From NCBI GenBank assembly GCA_964404895.1, contig CAYOLV010000005.1, positions 186,001 to 250,000 on the forward strand: a stretch of 64,000 nt of DNA. Reading direction: 5' to 3'. The position numbers were made by a program, and so were the translations under genes. Positions 46,046 to 53,520 of the stretch are shown in pieces. Source of the DNA: JBGSUZ01 sp964404895. Lineage in GTDB: Bacteria > Bacillota > Clostridia > Peptostreptococcales > Acidaminobacteraceae. The notes under the pieces were generated by a model, which worked only from the letters and a program-made list of their open reading frames with translations, did not search any database and was not told where the DNA came from. The number at the start of each line of letters is the position of its first letter. Position 1 is the stretch's first letter.

Positions 46046-46075
46046 TAAAACATAAGGTGTCCAAACAACAGCAAG

Positions 46076-46119
46076 AAACCCCCTTGTTCATCCAATTAAG
46101 TGAACAAGGGGGTTTTTAT
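46076..46119. terminator. Terminator after the SLH gene
   Basis: AAACCCCCTTGTTCA and TGAACAAGGGGGTTT form a perfect 15-bp stem around a ten-base loop, with Ts after it. It lies between convergent genes and can act on both. Confidence 0.88.
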
Positions 46120-46130
46120 ATAATGAAATA

Positions 46131-46964
46131 TCATTCAGTTTCAATTCTGCGCTTTCTACTGATATGGCCAAGTCCATAAGAAAGACCCGTTCCAATAATG
46201 ATGAGAACCAGACCTACTCCCACTTCCGAAAGGGATTTAATCCTTGGCATCAAAGTGACAATGGAACCCATGACAAAACCTAGAACCATATAATAAGTAT
46301 ACCCGTAAAACTTAGTAAACATGTAGTGAATCAGCTTGGCAAGGAGTAGACCCGTTATTCCAAATCCTATGCCCATTGGAATCAACATGGCTAAATTCAG
46401 TGTGGATATGCCTGCTAACACCGATTCGTAGACCCCTGCATACATCAGAATAATCGATGAGCTAATGCCAGGGACAATAGTTCCCAGTGCAATGACACCC
46501 CCGTAGAAAAAGGACTCCTGAAAACTCAACGAAGTGGCTGCAACCCTGCTCGCCCCTTGACTGTCTAAATAAGCAAAAATTAGGGTCAGTGTAAAGGTCA
46601 CCACAAAGGGGATTAAATATTTTTTAATAAAGCCCTTCTTATTAGCTTCACCAAACACCGCTGGCAATGAGCCTAGCATTAAGCCGATAAATACAAATTT
46701 AACCATGGTTTCGTAATGATCAAATAAGAAAGTCATTACATTACTAAAGCCGATAATGCCTACTCCAACGCCTAGTCCAATAGATCCAAGAAAGATCATT
46801 TTGTGATAAAAATCTTTGTAGAAAGTTGCAACAGCATCGGTCAACTTATCGTAAACCCCTAACATAACCGCGAACGTACCGCCACTCACGCCAGGTGCAA
46901 CACCACCAACACCAATAATAATACCTTTTATAAAATTAATGAATAGTCCCTTTGTTTTGCCCAT
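46131..46964 (-). CDS. popT: DUF368 membrane protein, PopT-type polyprenyl-phosphate transporter
   Basis: 277 residues with 8-9 membrane helices. The signature GIIIGVGGVAPGVSGGTFAV and the internal repeat GGVIALGTIVPGISSS are the DUF368 marks. Family members were identified as undecaprenyl-phosphate recycling transporters (PopT), which return the lipid carrier for wall polymer synthesis. GAGG precedes the ATG. It is transcribed separately from the oxygen-defence genes, with a terminator between. Confidence 0.9.
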   Translation of the reverse strand: MGKTKGLFINFIKGIIIGVGGVAPGVSGGTFAVMLGVYDKLTDAVATFYKDFYHKMIFLGSIGLGVGVGIIGFSNVMTFLFDHYETMVKFVFIGLMLGSLPAVFGEANKKGFIKKYLIPFVVTFTLTLIFAYLDSQGASRVAATSLSFQESFFYGGVIALGTIVPGISSSIILMYAGVYESVLAGISTLNLAMLIPMGIGFGITGLLLAKLIHYMFTKFYGYTYYMVLGFVMGSIVTLMPRIKSLSEVGVGLVLIIIGTGLSYGLGHISRKRRIETE

Positions 46965-47012
46965 AATAACCTCACTGTTTTTGATGTAGGACTATTTTAC
47001 CATATAAATCTT

Positions 47013-47047
47013 AAAAAAAAATAGCAAAGCCTTCGCTTCGCTATTTC
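47013..47047 (-). terminator. Terminator of the oxygen-defence gene set
   Basis: The minus strand has AAATAGCGAAGC, a short loop, GCTTTGCTATTT and then a long T-run. It starts about 10 bases after the rubrerythrin stop. Confidence 0.85.
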
Positions 47048-47057
47048 TAATTATTTC

Positions 47058-47636
47058 TTAGTAATTATTTTCTTTGATTTCAAAGTAAGATTGAGGTTTT
47101 TTACAAGTTGGGCAAGCAGCAGGTGCTTTCTCACCTTCGTGAACATAACCGCATTCACGGCACTTCCATCTTACTTTGCCGTTCTTAGTGAAAACTTCGC
47201 CCTTGGTCAGATTTTCTGCCAGTTTTAAGTAGCGCTTTTCATGCTCAGCTTCAACCGTTGAAATTAATTTGTAAGAAGCGGCAACTGCTTTAAAGCCCTC
47301 TTCTTCAGCGACTTTAGCAAATTGAGGGTACAACTCTGTATACTCTTCATTTTCCCCCATTGCAGCCGCTTTTAAATTCTCAAGAGTAGTCCCTACTTTT
47401 CCTGCAGGGTAAGCTGCAGTAATTTCAAGTGCTTCACCAGAAGTTAAGTAATTAAAGAAGATTTCAGCATGAACTCTTTCATTGTCAGCCGTTTCTAAGA
47501 AAAGTGCTGCAATTTGCTCATAGCCTTCTTCTATTGCTTTTTTAGCAAACATGGTATATCTGCCTCTTGCCTGTGATTCCCCAGCAAAAGATTTTAATAA
47601 ATTCTTTTCGGTTTGTGTCCCTTTGACTTCAGCCAA
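47058..47636 (-). CDS. rbr: Rubrerythrin
   Basis: 192 residues. An N-terminal ferritin-like di-iron domain (FAGESQARGRY, then ETADNERVHAEIFF, then STVEAEHEKRYL) is followed by a C-terminal rubredoxin-like Fe(Cys)4 domain (CRECGY ... CPTCKKP). It reduces hydrogen peroxide in anaerobes with electrons from rubredoxin, which is encoded in the same set. It starts with TTG at 47636; GGAGGG lies 7 bases before it. Confidence 0.96.
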   Translation of the reverse strand: MAEVKGTQTEKNLLKSFAGESQARGRYTMFAKKAIEEGYEQIAALFLETADNERVHAEIFFNYLTSGEALEITAAYPAGKVGTTLENLKAAAMGENEEYTELYPQFAKVAEEEGFKAVAASYKLISTVEAEHEKRYLKLAENLTKGEVFTKNGKVRWKCRECGYVHEGEKAPAACPTCKKPQSYFEIKENNY

Positions 47637-47664
47637 TGGTAGACCCTCCTTCAGTTAACTTTGC

Positions 47665-48174
47665 TTAAGCAATAACCGGCGCTACAAAGACTCTTGTTGC
47701 CAGTTCACGATCTAACATTAAAATACCGTTCCCTTCGCCATTGATCAATTTCAATTGGCTGAGAATTGCTTCTACATTTGCTTCTTCTTCAACTTGTTCG
47801 TCAACGAACCATTTAAAGAAGCTGTTAGAAGCGTGGTCTTTTTCTTCAATCGCTACGTCAACTAAATTGTTAATCAAATCAGTGACGTGTTGCTCGTGCT
47901 TCAGAACGTCTTCAAACACTTCGATAATGCTAGACCATTCTGTCTTAGGAGATTCAAATGCAGTAAGAATAGCTCTGCCGCCTCTTTCGCTGATATAATC
48001 AAAGAATCTGAGGGCGTGGAACTGTTCTTCTTCGAATTGTACTCTCATCCAGTTAGCAAAGCCCGGCAAATTTTGGTCTGCAAAGTATGCTGACATAGAT
48101 AGATAAAGATAAGCTGAATAAAATTCGGCATTGACTTGTGCATTGATGACGTCTGCTAATCTTTTTTTCATCAT
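47665..48174 (-). CDS. ftn: Ferritin
   Basis: 169 residues, four-helix ferritin. NAEFYSAYLYLSMSAYF, EEEQFHALRFFDYI, DHASNSFFKWFVDEQVEEE and Glu/His ligands of the ferroxidase centre are visible. It stores iron and limits Fenton chemistry. AAAGGAG lies 8 bases before the first of two adjacent ATGs. It sits between rubrerythrin and superoxide reductase genes. Confidence 0.95.
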   Translation of the reverse strand: MMKKRLADVINAQVNAEFYSAYLYLSMSAYFADQNLPGFANWMRVQFEEEQFHALRFFDYISERGGRAILTAFESPKTEWSSIIEVFEDVLKHEQHVTDLINNLVDVAIEEKDHASNSFFKWFVDEQVEEEANVEAILSQLKLINGEGNGILMLDRELATRVFVAPVIA

Positions 48175-48223
48175 GAGTAAAACTCCTTTATGTTCAGATG
48201 CTTGGGTTAAATTTCATAGAATT

Positions 48224-48601
48224 TTAGTTTGATTTCCAATGTCCGTGAACATTACAATATTCTCTCGCCTGAACATCCTTTGCATCAGTGTGGAAATATG
48301 CAATTGGGTCGTCGCCAGGGTTCAAGAACGCTGTCAACACGCCGTACTCTGTGATTAATTCGACCCATTGAATATAGTGTTCTGCAGTCATAGGGTGAAG
48401 TGTTGACCCTACAGTCACTTTATAGCCACCGTCGATTTTTTCAACCACGGGTACATGCTTTTCAGTCGAAGAATCTGCTGTCTTTTCTTCCATAAGTTTC
48501 ATGGTTTCGCCACAACAAACCAAAGTGCCGCCGCCAGCATGATAAACCTCAACAATATTTCCACATTTTTCGCATTTGTAAACTTCTAATTTCTTTAACA
48601 T
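48224..48601 (-). CDS. dfx: Superoxide reductase (desulfoferrodoxin, 2Fe type)
   Basis: 125 residues from ATG 48601. The upstream TTG at 48616 lies inside the GGAGG site, so it is not used. Centre I is a desulforedoxin fold (CEKCG ... CCGE). Centre II ligands are present (KHVPVVEK, LHPMTAEHYIQW, YCNVHGHW). It reduces superoxide to peroxide without making oxygen. It lies directly after perR. Confidence 0.96.
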   Translation of the reverse strand: MLKKLEVYKCEKCGNIVEVYHAGGGTLVCCGETMKLMEEKTADSSTEKHVPVVEKIDGGYKVTVGSTLHPMTAEHYIQWVELITEYGVLTAFLNPGDDPIAYFHTDAKDVQAREYCNVHGHWKSN

Positions 48602-48622
48602 TCGGATTTCCTCCAAGCTTTC

Positions 48623-49063
48623 TTAGTGAACTGCATCCGTGCAACGGTCACATAGCCCTTTGAAATACACGTGCTTTTGATGGATCTGGAAACCTGCCAA
48701 ATGTTCTACCACCGCATCCTCAAGATCAAGGGAGAAATCTACGACTCTGCCGCATTTTTCACACTTGAAATGTCCATGAACAGAAGTATCTGCATCATAA
48801 CGGGTTTCATTTTCTTCAATCGTAATCAAAAGCGCTATATTATTCTCTACAAAGAGATTCAATGTATTATATACCGTTGTCTTTGAGAGTGTTGGTATTT
48901 CTGTAACTAAATTTCTGTAGATATGATCTACGGTAGGATGATCCTTCGTATTCATCAGAAATTCAAATATCTTAATCCGTTGATAAGAAGGTTTGATGCC
49001 GTTCCCTCTTAAATATTCCCCAATATTGTCTATTTTATTACCCACATGCCCTGATTGTTCCAT
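48623..49063 (-). CDS. perR: Fur-family peroxide sensor PerR
   Basis: 146 residues with winged-helix DNA-binding N-terminus (TLSKTTVYNTLNLF). Regulatory-metal ligands match PerR: H42, D90, H96, H98 and D109. The structural zinc site is two CxxC pairs (C101/C104, C138/C141). PerR represses oxidative stress genes until its metal-bound His are oxidised. It sits between the rubredoxin gene and dfx-ftn-rbr, probably controlling them and itself. I did not find a convincing PerR box by eye. Confidence 0.93.
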   Translation of the reverse strand: MEQSGHVGNKIDNIGEYLRGNGIKPSYQRIKIFEFLMNTKDHPTVDHIYRNLVTEIPTLSKTTVYNTLNLFVENNIALLITIEENETRYDADTSVHGHFKCEKCGRVVDFSLDLEDAVVEHLAGFQIHQKHVYFKGLCDRCTDAVH

Positions 49064-49093
49064 CTACCTCAATACCCCTTCCAAACTTAAAAA

Positions 49094-49255
49094 CTATTCG
49101 ATGACTTCGAACATATCTTTGCCAACGCCGCAAAGTGGACAAACCCAATCTTCTGGAATATCTTCAAATGCAGTACCTGGCGCAATGCCACCATCTGGAT
49201 CGCCGATTTCTGGATCGTATTCCCAATTACAAGCTGTGCATACATATTTTTTCAT
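49094..49255 (-). CDS. rub: Rubredoxin
   Basis: A 53-residue protein with the Fe(Cys)4 motif pair YVCTACNWEYDPEIGDPD and WVCPLCGVGKDMFEV, plus the usual acidic surface. It is an electron carrier for rubrerythrin and superoxide reductase. ATG at 49255 has GAGGAGG eight bases upstream. Stop TAG is at 49096-49094. It is the first gene of the oxygen-defence set. Confidence 0.95.
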   Translation of the reverse strand: MKKYVCTACNWEYDPEIGDPDGGIAPGTAFEDIPEDWVCPLCGVGKDMFEVIE

Positions 49256-49401
49256 ATTTGTTGCCTCCTCTTTTATAGTGTTTTAATTGTATAGACATTT
49301 TACACGCTTATTCTTATTCTAGCAATGTTTTAATAACAAATTTGATATGCTTTGGTAAATGGAACGTCAGGGGATTGGTCAAAACTTACGCTTTGGCAAA
49401 A

Positions 49402-49584
49402 TTACACTTCTGTAATTTGATAAAAACATCTTTTCGGAGAGTAAATCTTACCTTCTTCTTTAAGTGACTTAATTGCCTTATCCAATTCTTTCTTCTCTAA
49501 GCCAGTAGCCTCAGCTACCTCACCTGGACGAAGTGCCTCCCCAGACTTTTTAAAAACATCCAATACTTGATCTTTAGAATCCAT
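49402..49584 (-). CDS. Small winged-helix DNA-binding protein
   Basis: 60 residues, one compact winged-helix domain: helix-turn-helix ALRPGEVAEATGLEKKELDK, then the wing EEGKIYSPKRCFYQIT. It carries no ligand-binding domain. AAGGAGG lies before the ATG. A consensus promoter with a palindrome over its start point lies upstream (49616-49662), so autorepression is likely. The role is unknown; it lies between the oxygen-defence set and the HD-GYP gene. Confidence 0.85.
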   Translation of the reverse strand: MDSKDQVLDVFKKSGEALRPGEVAEATGLEKKELDKAIKSLKEEGKIYSPKRCFYQITEV

Positions 49585-49615
49585 CTTTGAAGCCTCCTTG
49601 TAATTTTATTAAATA

Positions 49616-49628
49616 TGTAACGATTACA
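49616..49628. promoter_or_regulatory. Palindromic operator candidate TGTAA-CGA-TTACA
   Basis: Perfect five-base arms around a three-base centre overlap the predicted transcription start of the small winged-helix gene. Size and position fit a dimeric repressor site, most simply for the product of that gene itself. Confidence 0.55.
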
Positions 49629-49633
49629 AATAT

Positions 49634-49662
49634 AGAATAGCATAAGGAAATTTTTCTGTCAA
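49634..49662 (-). promoter_or_regulatory. Consensus promoter of the winged-helix gene
   Basis: On the minus strand TTGACA (49662-49657), 17 bases, TATTCT (49639-49634). The -35 is perfect and the -10 is four of six. Start would be near 49627, inside the palindrome. Confidence 0.75.
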
Positions 49663-49761
49663 CCTCCTTCCACATTTATTTTCACACAAAGTTTTATACC
49701 CGATATTTTCTAAATTAACGGGTATAAAAAAAGAAATTCACAAAGTAAGGAGGGCTCTTAA

Positions 49762-51504
49762 ATGTCTTTGACCAAGCGATTTTTATTAGGTTATCTCGTG
49801 GTTTATATTTTAGCCATTATCTCAATAGCCCTTTATACAAGCTATTCGGTTCGCGAAGAAATTTACCAGGAAGTCTCTGGATTATATGCTGAACACTTCC
49901 GAGTTGGAGAGAACAACCTCCGTCTTTTCTTCAAAGATATTGAAGATGACTTGCTGACGCTAAGCGCCTCTAACGCCGTTCAGTATGAGGATGATTCCAA
50001 CTTTACTAACTTTCTTGAAGCAAAAGAGGAGAGTTTCGTCTACGACTATACCCCTGAAGAGCAAGAAATCATCCATCTTTTTAATGCTTATCGAAAAGCG
50101 CATTCCAATGTAAACTCTGTTTATATGGGAAGAGCCAATGGGAGTTTTGTCAGGTCCCATCCTCGTACAAAACCTACCGCATATGATCCTCGGACTCGCC
50201 CTTGGTACCAACTCGCCCTTTCTGAACCTGGAAAAATCCTTCAAACTGAGGCCTACACCTCCGTTACCAACACCGATATCAACATTGGTACTGTCATGGC
50301 ACTCACCAATAGTAAAGGAAGCCATTACGGGGTCATCGGCATAGATGTTACCCTCAATCAGCTTTCAGAAGAGTTTTCCAACTTGGCACTCAGCTACGAC
50401 GGTAAAATGGAGATGATAGAAGGAGATGGCCGTATTATTATTTCTCCGTGGCCTGAGCGACTAAACCATGAAAATAGCAATAATGACGCCTATCAGTTTG
50501 AATATGTAAACACCGCTATAAAATTAGAGAAGGGCGCTATTTATTATCGGATATCCAAAGCCCAGAAGAATCCAACGTTTAACCCTATTGCCTATATACC
50601 AAGAAGCCAAATTGACGGCTTAATCTCTAGCCAAATCTATGAAAAAATCATGTTTGTGACCTACTTTATTTTAGTTTTTGCAATAGTGACCTACTTCATG
50701 TTATCTTTCCTTATACTTGAACCTATACGGGGGATGAGGGAAGCGCTCAGTGTTTCTAAAATCAATCGCAGTCCCATCCGAATGACTCTCTCCTTAAAAG
50801 GGGAACTGGATGAGTTCCAAACGGAGTACAATCAGTTGGTCTCCTTGCTTGAAGCCGACGAAGCAGAACTGCAAAAGGTCAAAGCACTAACCGTATTGAG
50901 TCTTTCATCCCTTGCTGAAATGCGAGACTACGAAACAGGATTACACATAGTCAGAACTCAAAAATATGTGGAAATGATGGCAGAACACTATAATCTTAGG
51001 CACCCCGAAAATCCGATCTTTGAAAGTAAGCTGGCTTGGATTATTCAATGCGCTCCTCTGCACGATATTGGAAAAGTTGCTATTCCAGACTATATCCTTC
51101 TCAAACCCGGCCCCCTCACTCCAGAGGAGTTCGAGATCATGAAACGGCATACGGTCATTGGCAAGGATTCCATTGACCGAGGCAACGGGGGCATTCAAGA
51201 CCAACTCTTCATTGAAACTGCCAGCAATATCGTTCTCTTCCACCATGAACGTTGGGACGGCAAAGGCTATCCTTCAGGTCTTCGTGCCTTGGACATTCCT
51301 ATAGAAGCCAGAATTATGAGCATCGCAGATGTCTACGACGCCCTCACTTCAAAGCGCGTCTACAAAGAAGCCTTCCTTCATGAAGATGCCTTAAAAATCA
51401 TGGTAGAAGGTCGCGGGACTCAGTTTGATCCTAACCTCATCGATATATTCCTAGAAATTGCCCATGAGTTTAAGCTGATCAGTGAGCTTTATCGGGAGGA
51501 TTAA
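49762..51504 (+). CDS. Cache-sensor HD-GYP phosphodiesterase (c-di-GMP)
   Basis: 580 residues: TM1 (8-28), double-Cache extracellular sensor (about 35-285, with RTRPWYQLA and NIGTVMALTNSKGSHYGVIGIDV), TM2 (about 297-318), HAMP-like linker and HD-GYP domain (about 365-580). Metal pair H434/D435 (HDIGKVAIPD), then HHERWDGKGYP with GYP at 502-504. It should hydrolyse c-di-GMP in response to an outside ligand. AAGGAGGG precedes the ATG. It is transcribed alone, ending at a hairpin near 51590. Confidence 0.94.
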   Translation: MSLTKRFLLGYLVVYILAIISIALYTSYSVREEIYQEVSGLYAEHFRVGENNLRLFFKDIEDDLLTLSASNAVQYEDDSNFTNFLEAKEESFVYDYTPEEQEIIHLFNAYRKAHSNVNSVYMGRANGSFVRSHPRTKPTAYDPRTRPWYQLALSEPGKILQTEAYTSVTNTDINIGTVMALTNSKGSHYGVIGIDVTLNQLSEEFSNLALSYDGKMEMIEGDGRIIISPWPERLNHENSNNDAYQFEYVNTAIKLEKGAIYYRISKAQKNPTFNPIAYIPRSQIDGLISSQIYEKIMFVTYFILVFAIVTYFMLSFLILEPIRGMREALSVSKINRSPIRMTLSLKGELDEFQTEYNQLVSLLEADEAELQKVKALTVLSLSSLAEMRDYETGLHIVRTQKYVEMMAEHYNLRHPENPIFESKLAWIIQCAPLHDIGKVAIPDYILLKPGPLTPEEFEIMKRHTVIGKDSIDRGNGGIQDQLFIETASNIVLFHHERWDGKGYPSGLRALDIPIEARIMSIADVYDALTSKRVYKEAFLHEDALKIMVEGRGTQFDPNLIDIFLEIAHEFKLISELYRED

Positions 51505-51570
51505 TTTTAGTTGTCCATTTAGCCTTTAGACCTGCATAAATAATATAATTCTCATAGCTTAAAGCCGCAT

Positions 51571-51612
51571 TAAAAAAGATGACTCCGATTGAATTTCGAG
51601 GTCATCTTTTCT
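51571..51612. terminator. Terminator after the HD-GYP gene
   Basis: AAAAGATGACTC and GAGGTCATCTTTT form a stem with a 15-base interior, A-run before and T/C run after. It lies between convergent genes. Confidence 0.75.
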
Positions 51613-51647
51613 TATTTATTCTCTTTTAGGATTTCTTTATCATGAGT

Positions 51648-51848
51648 TCATTTTCTTTTTTTGAAAATCAGATTGGTTATCGTTCCAAATACAGCTGAAT
51701 GTATTATGCTAGCTATAGATACAATCAGTACACTTTTTAGAACGCTCTCAGTATCCATCAGTTGGATAGGAATAAATACGAAGATTAAAATGAATATGAT
51801 GATGAAGAATGCAATATAGTCAATCTTTCTAAAGTTTTTGTTAATCAT
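51648..51848 (-). CDS. Small two-helix membrane protein
   Basis: 66 residues with two hydrophobic helices (AFFIIIFILIFVFIPIQL and SVLIVSIASIIHSAVFG) and a basic C-terminus KKRK. A GGAGG lies about 10 bases before the ATG. It is not recognised. It could be a real small membrane protein; a chance open frame is less likely given the ribosome site and the terminator that flanks it. Confidence 0.55.
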   Translation of the reverse strand: MINKNFRKIDYIAFFIIIFILIFVFIPIQLMDTESVLKSVLIVSIASIIHSAVFGTITNLIFKKRK

Positions 51849-52023
51849 TGAACCATAACCTCCTGAAAACTCTTTATTATAAACTTCAGTTCTTAGTCAA
51901 TACCTCAGTATCAATATATTGGTGATAGATGCTATAATAATTATAGTGTGTAATTATTTAATACTAGAACCATATTATACCGCTAATTACTTCTATGTTG
52001 TTATCCACATCGCGGAGGATTTT

Positions 52024-52644
52024 ATGAAAAAAACTTCTATCGGCATTATATTAATTTCAATTCTAGCTTTCAGTGTGGCACTCATCGGATTTGGCCAGCT
52101 TGAATACAGAGGTACGCCTGTTACAGACGCTTCCAAAGAAACGAATCAGGAACTTCTTGAGGTTGCAAAATCTAGCCAGTCAGAAGAAATTCATCTGATT
52201 GACGGGCTAGAAATAACCAATGCTGCATATGAAATGGTTAAATCGAGACGTAACAATTCAGACCAAGAAGCGGAAGCCTACTTTAAACGTATTGCCGCAA
52301 AAAGCAGGGTTATAGAACGAGAATCGAAAAAGCTGAATATCCAAGTCACCGATGAAGAAGTAAAAGAGTACATGAATCAAACGTTTTCTATAATTTCAGA
52401 AACCGATAAGGAAGTCCTCGCCATTGCCAGTGGTTTTAAAAATTTTGAAGAATACAAAAATGCCAAAAGTACCTATAACAGCGCAAAGCATTTTATAATG
52501 GAATCAAAATATGTGAATCAAAAACTTAACGATTTAAAAATTAGTAAATCTAGTACGAGTGATGAAACCGTCACCGAGGAAGCCTTAAAGGAACAAATAA
52601 ATTCAGAACTAGAAACCCTGATTAACGAAGAACTATCAAAATAA
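52024..52644 (+). CDS. Secreted/anchored helical protein, SurA-N-like
   Basis: About 206 residues from ATG 52024, since GCGGAGGAT lies just before it; the frame extends further up without a site. It has an N-terminal signal anchor (SIGIILISILAFSVALIGFG). The mature part is helical and charged; GLEITNAAYEMVKSRR and NIQVTDEEVKEYMNQTF resemble the N-terminal chaperone region of SurA/PrsA-type proteins, but no prolyl-isomerase domain follows. A perfect TATAAT near 51934 may be its -10. The function is unknown. Confidence 0.72.
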   Translation: MKKTSIGIILISILAFSVALIGFGQLEYRGTPVTDASKETNQELLEVAKSSQSEEIHLIDGLEITNAAYEMVKSRRNNSDQEAEAYFKRIAAKSRVIERESKKLNIQVTDEEVKEYMNQTFSIISETDKEVLAIASGFKNFEEYKNAKSTYNSAKHFIMESKYVNQKLNDLKISKSSTSDETVTEEALKEQINSELETLINEELSK

Positions 52645-52649
52645 CAAAA

Positions 52650-52709
52650 CAAAGGCTGCCCAAATGCAGGTTACTAACACCTGTAATTTGAGACAGCCTT
52701 TTCTTTTTT
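52650..52709. terminator. Long bidirectional terminator hairpin
   Basis: AAAGGCTGCCCAAATGCAGGT pairs imperfectly with ACCTGTAATTTGAGACAG plus CCTTT, with T-rich tails on both sides. It ends the SurA-N-like gene and the persulfide operon, which converge here. Confidence 0.75.
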
Positions 52710-52746
52710 AGCCGAAATTTTTAGTGAATTTCTTTATAACCTTAAC

Positions 52747-53163
52747 TTACTTCATCCCTTGACTAATCATAAAATCCTTATACAAGAAGTCCGTTGTAAT
52801 GATATGGTTGAATACCCAGTTGACAATTTTCTTGAGCAATTCTTTGAGGAAGGCTTTTTGCTCTTCTTCAACGGTTTTCAAGTCGATTGAATGTAGGTAG
52901 TCGATAAAGGCGTCATGCTCAGCCTTATGTTTTTCATAGTCTGGGTAATTGTACTTAAGGAAGTAGTCCTCTTCCACCTTAAAATGATAAATCGTATAGT
53001 TTGTCAGCTCATCCAAAACTTCCATGATATCGTCATAGTTATCATCCCCATCTTCGTGTTGAACCAAGAGAGCACTGATACGATTGCCGATTTCCAGTAG
53101 TTTTTGATGCTGCGTGTCGATAGAGTCAATACCCAGTTCAAATTCCTTTTTCCAATCAAACAT
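52747..53163 (-). CDS. Bacteriohemerythrin
   Basis: 138 residues, one hemerythrin domain. The di-iron ligands are in place: H19 (TQHQ), H60 and E64 (HFKVEE), H79 and H83 (HKAEH), H120 and D125. Single-domain hemerythrins bind or carry oxygen, and some respond to nitric oxide. AGGAGA lies before the ATG. It follows the CstR-like gene by 34 bases and is likely the last gene of the persulfide operon. Confidence 0.94.
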   Translation of the reverse strand: MFDWKKEFELGIDSIDTQHQKLLEIGNRISALLVQHEDGDDNYDDIMEVLDELTNYTIYHFKVEEDYFLKYNYPDYEKHKAEHDAFIDYLHSIDLKTVEEEQKAFLKELLKKIVNWVFNHIITTDFLYKDFMISQGMK

Positions 53164-53197
53164 AAACTATTCTCCTTCTGAATCTTCACACATTTAT

Positions 53198-53464
53198 TTA
53201 TTTTGAAAAATTAATAATGGACTTAATGACTTTTTCCATATGCTCTACGTCAACTTTTCCATCTTCATCTGGCGTCATGAGACAATTCATGGCGTTGTTT
53301 TCCATAATCATCAATCCAATTTTATGAATGGAGGCTTTTACCGCCAAGACTTGCAGCAAGACATCGTCACAACACTTGTCCTCTTCTAGCATACGCTCTA
53401 TTCCAGCAATATGACCTTTTACGGTTTTGAGTCGATTTACGACAGCTTTTCGCTTTTCGTCCAT
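53198..53464 (-). CDS. cstR: CsoR-family repressor, CstR-like persulfide sensor
   Basis: 88 residues, all-helical CsoR/DUF156 fold (RLKTVKGHIAGIERMLEE). Copper CsoR proteins need Cys-His-Cys. Here the Cys pair C32 (with neighbouring C31) and C61 keeps the 29-residue spacing, but the His position (57) is Asn. Loss of that His with two Cys kept is the mark of the persulfide-sensing CstR branch. It is encoded just after two rhodanese/CoA-disulfide reductase genes, and a G-tract palindrome lies at the operon promoter, as for CstR operators. Autoregulation is inferred. Confidence 0.88.
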   Translation of the reverse strand: MDEKRKAVVNRLKTVKGHIAGIERMLEEDKCCDDVLLQVLAVKASIHKIGLMIMENNAMNCLMTPDEDGKVDVEHMEKVIKSIINFSK

Positions 53465-53520
53465 TGGGTCTTCCTCCTACATGATATCAATTATTAAAAC
53501 AATTCTCAAAATATTTATTT

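Noticed and set aside
49256..49401. PerR box upstream of rubredoxin
   Set aside because: The T/A-rich sequence offers only direct-repeat-like TTATTCT elements, not the expected inverted repeat.
53198..53464. Copper-sensing CsoR as the identity of the repressor
   Set aside because: The metal-binding His is Asn and the neighbours are sulfur-transfer enzymes, not copper exporters.
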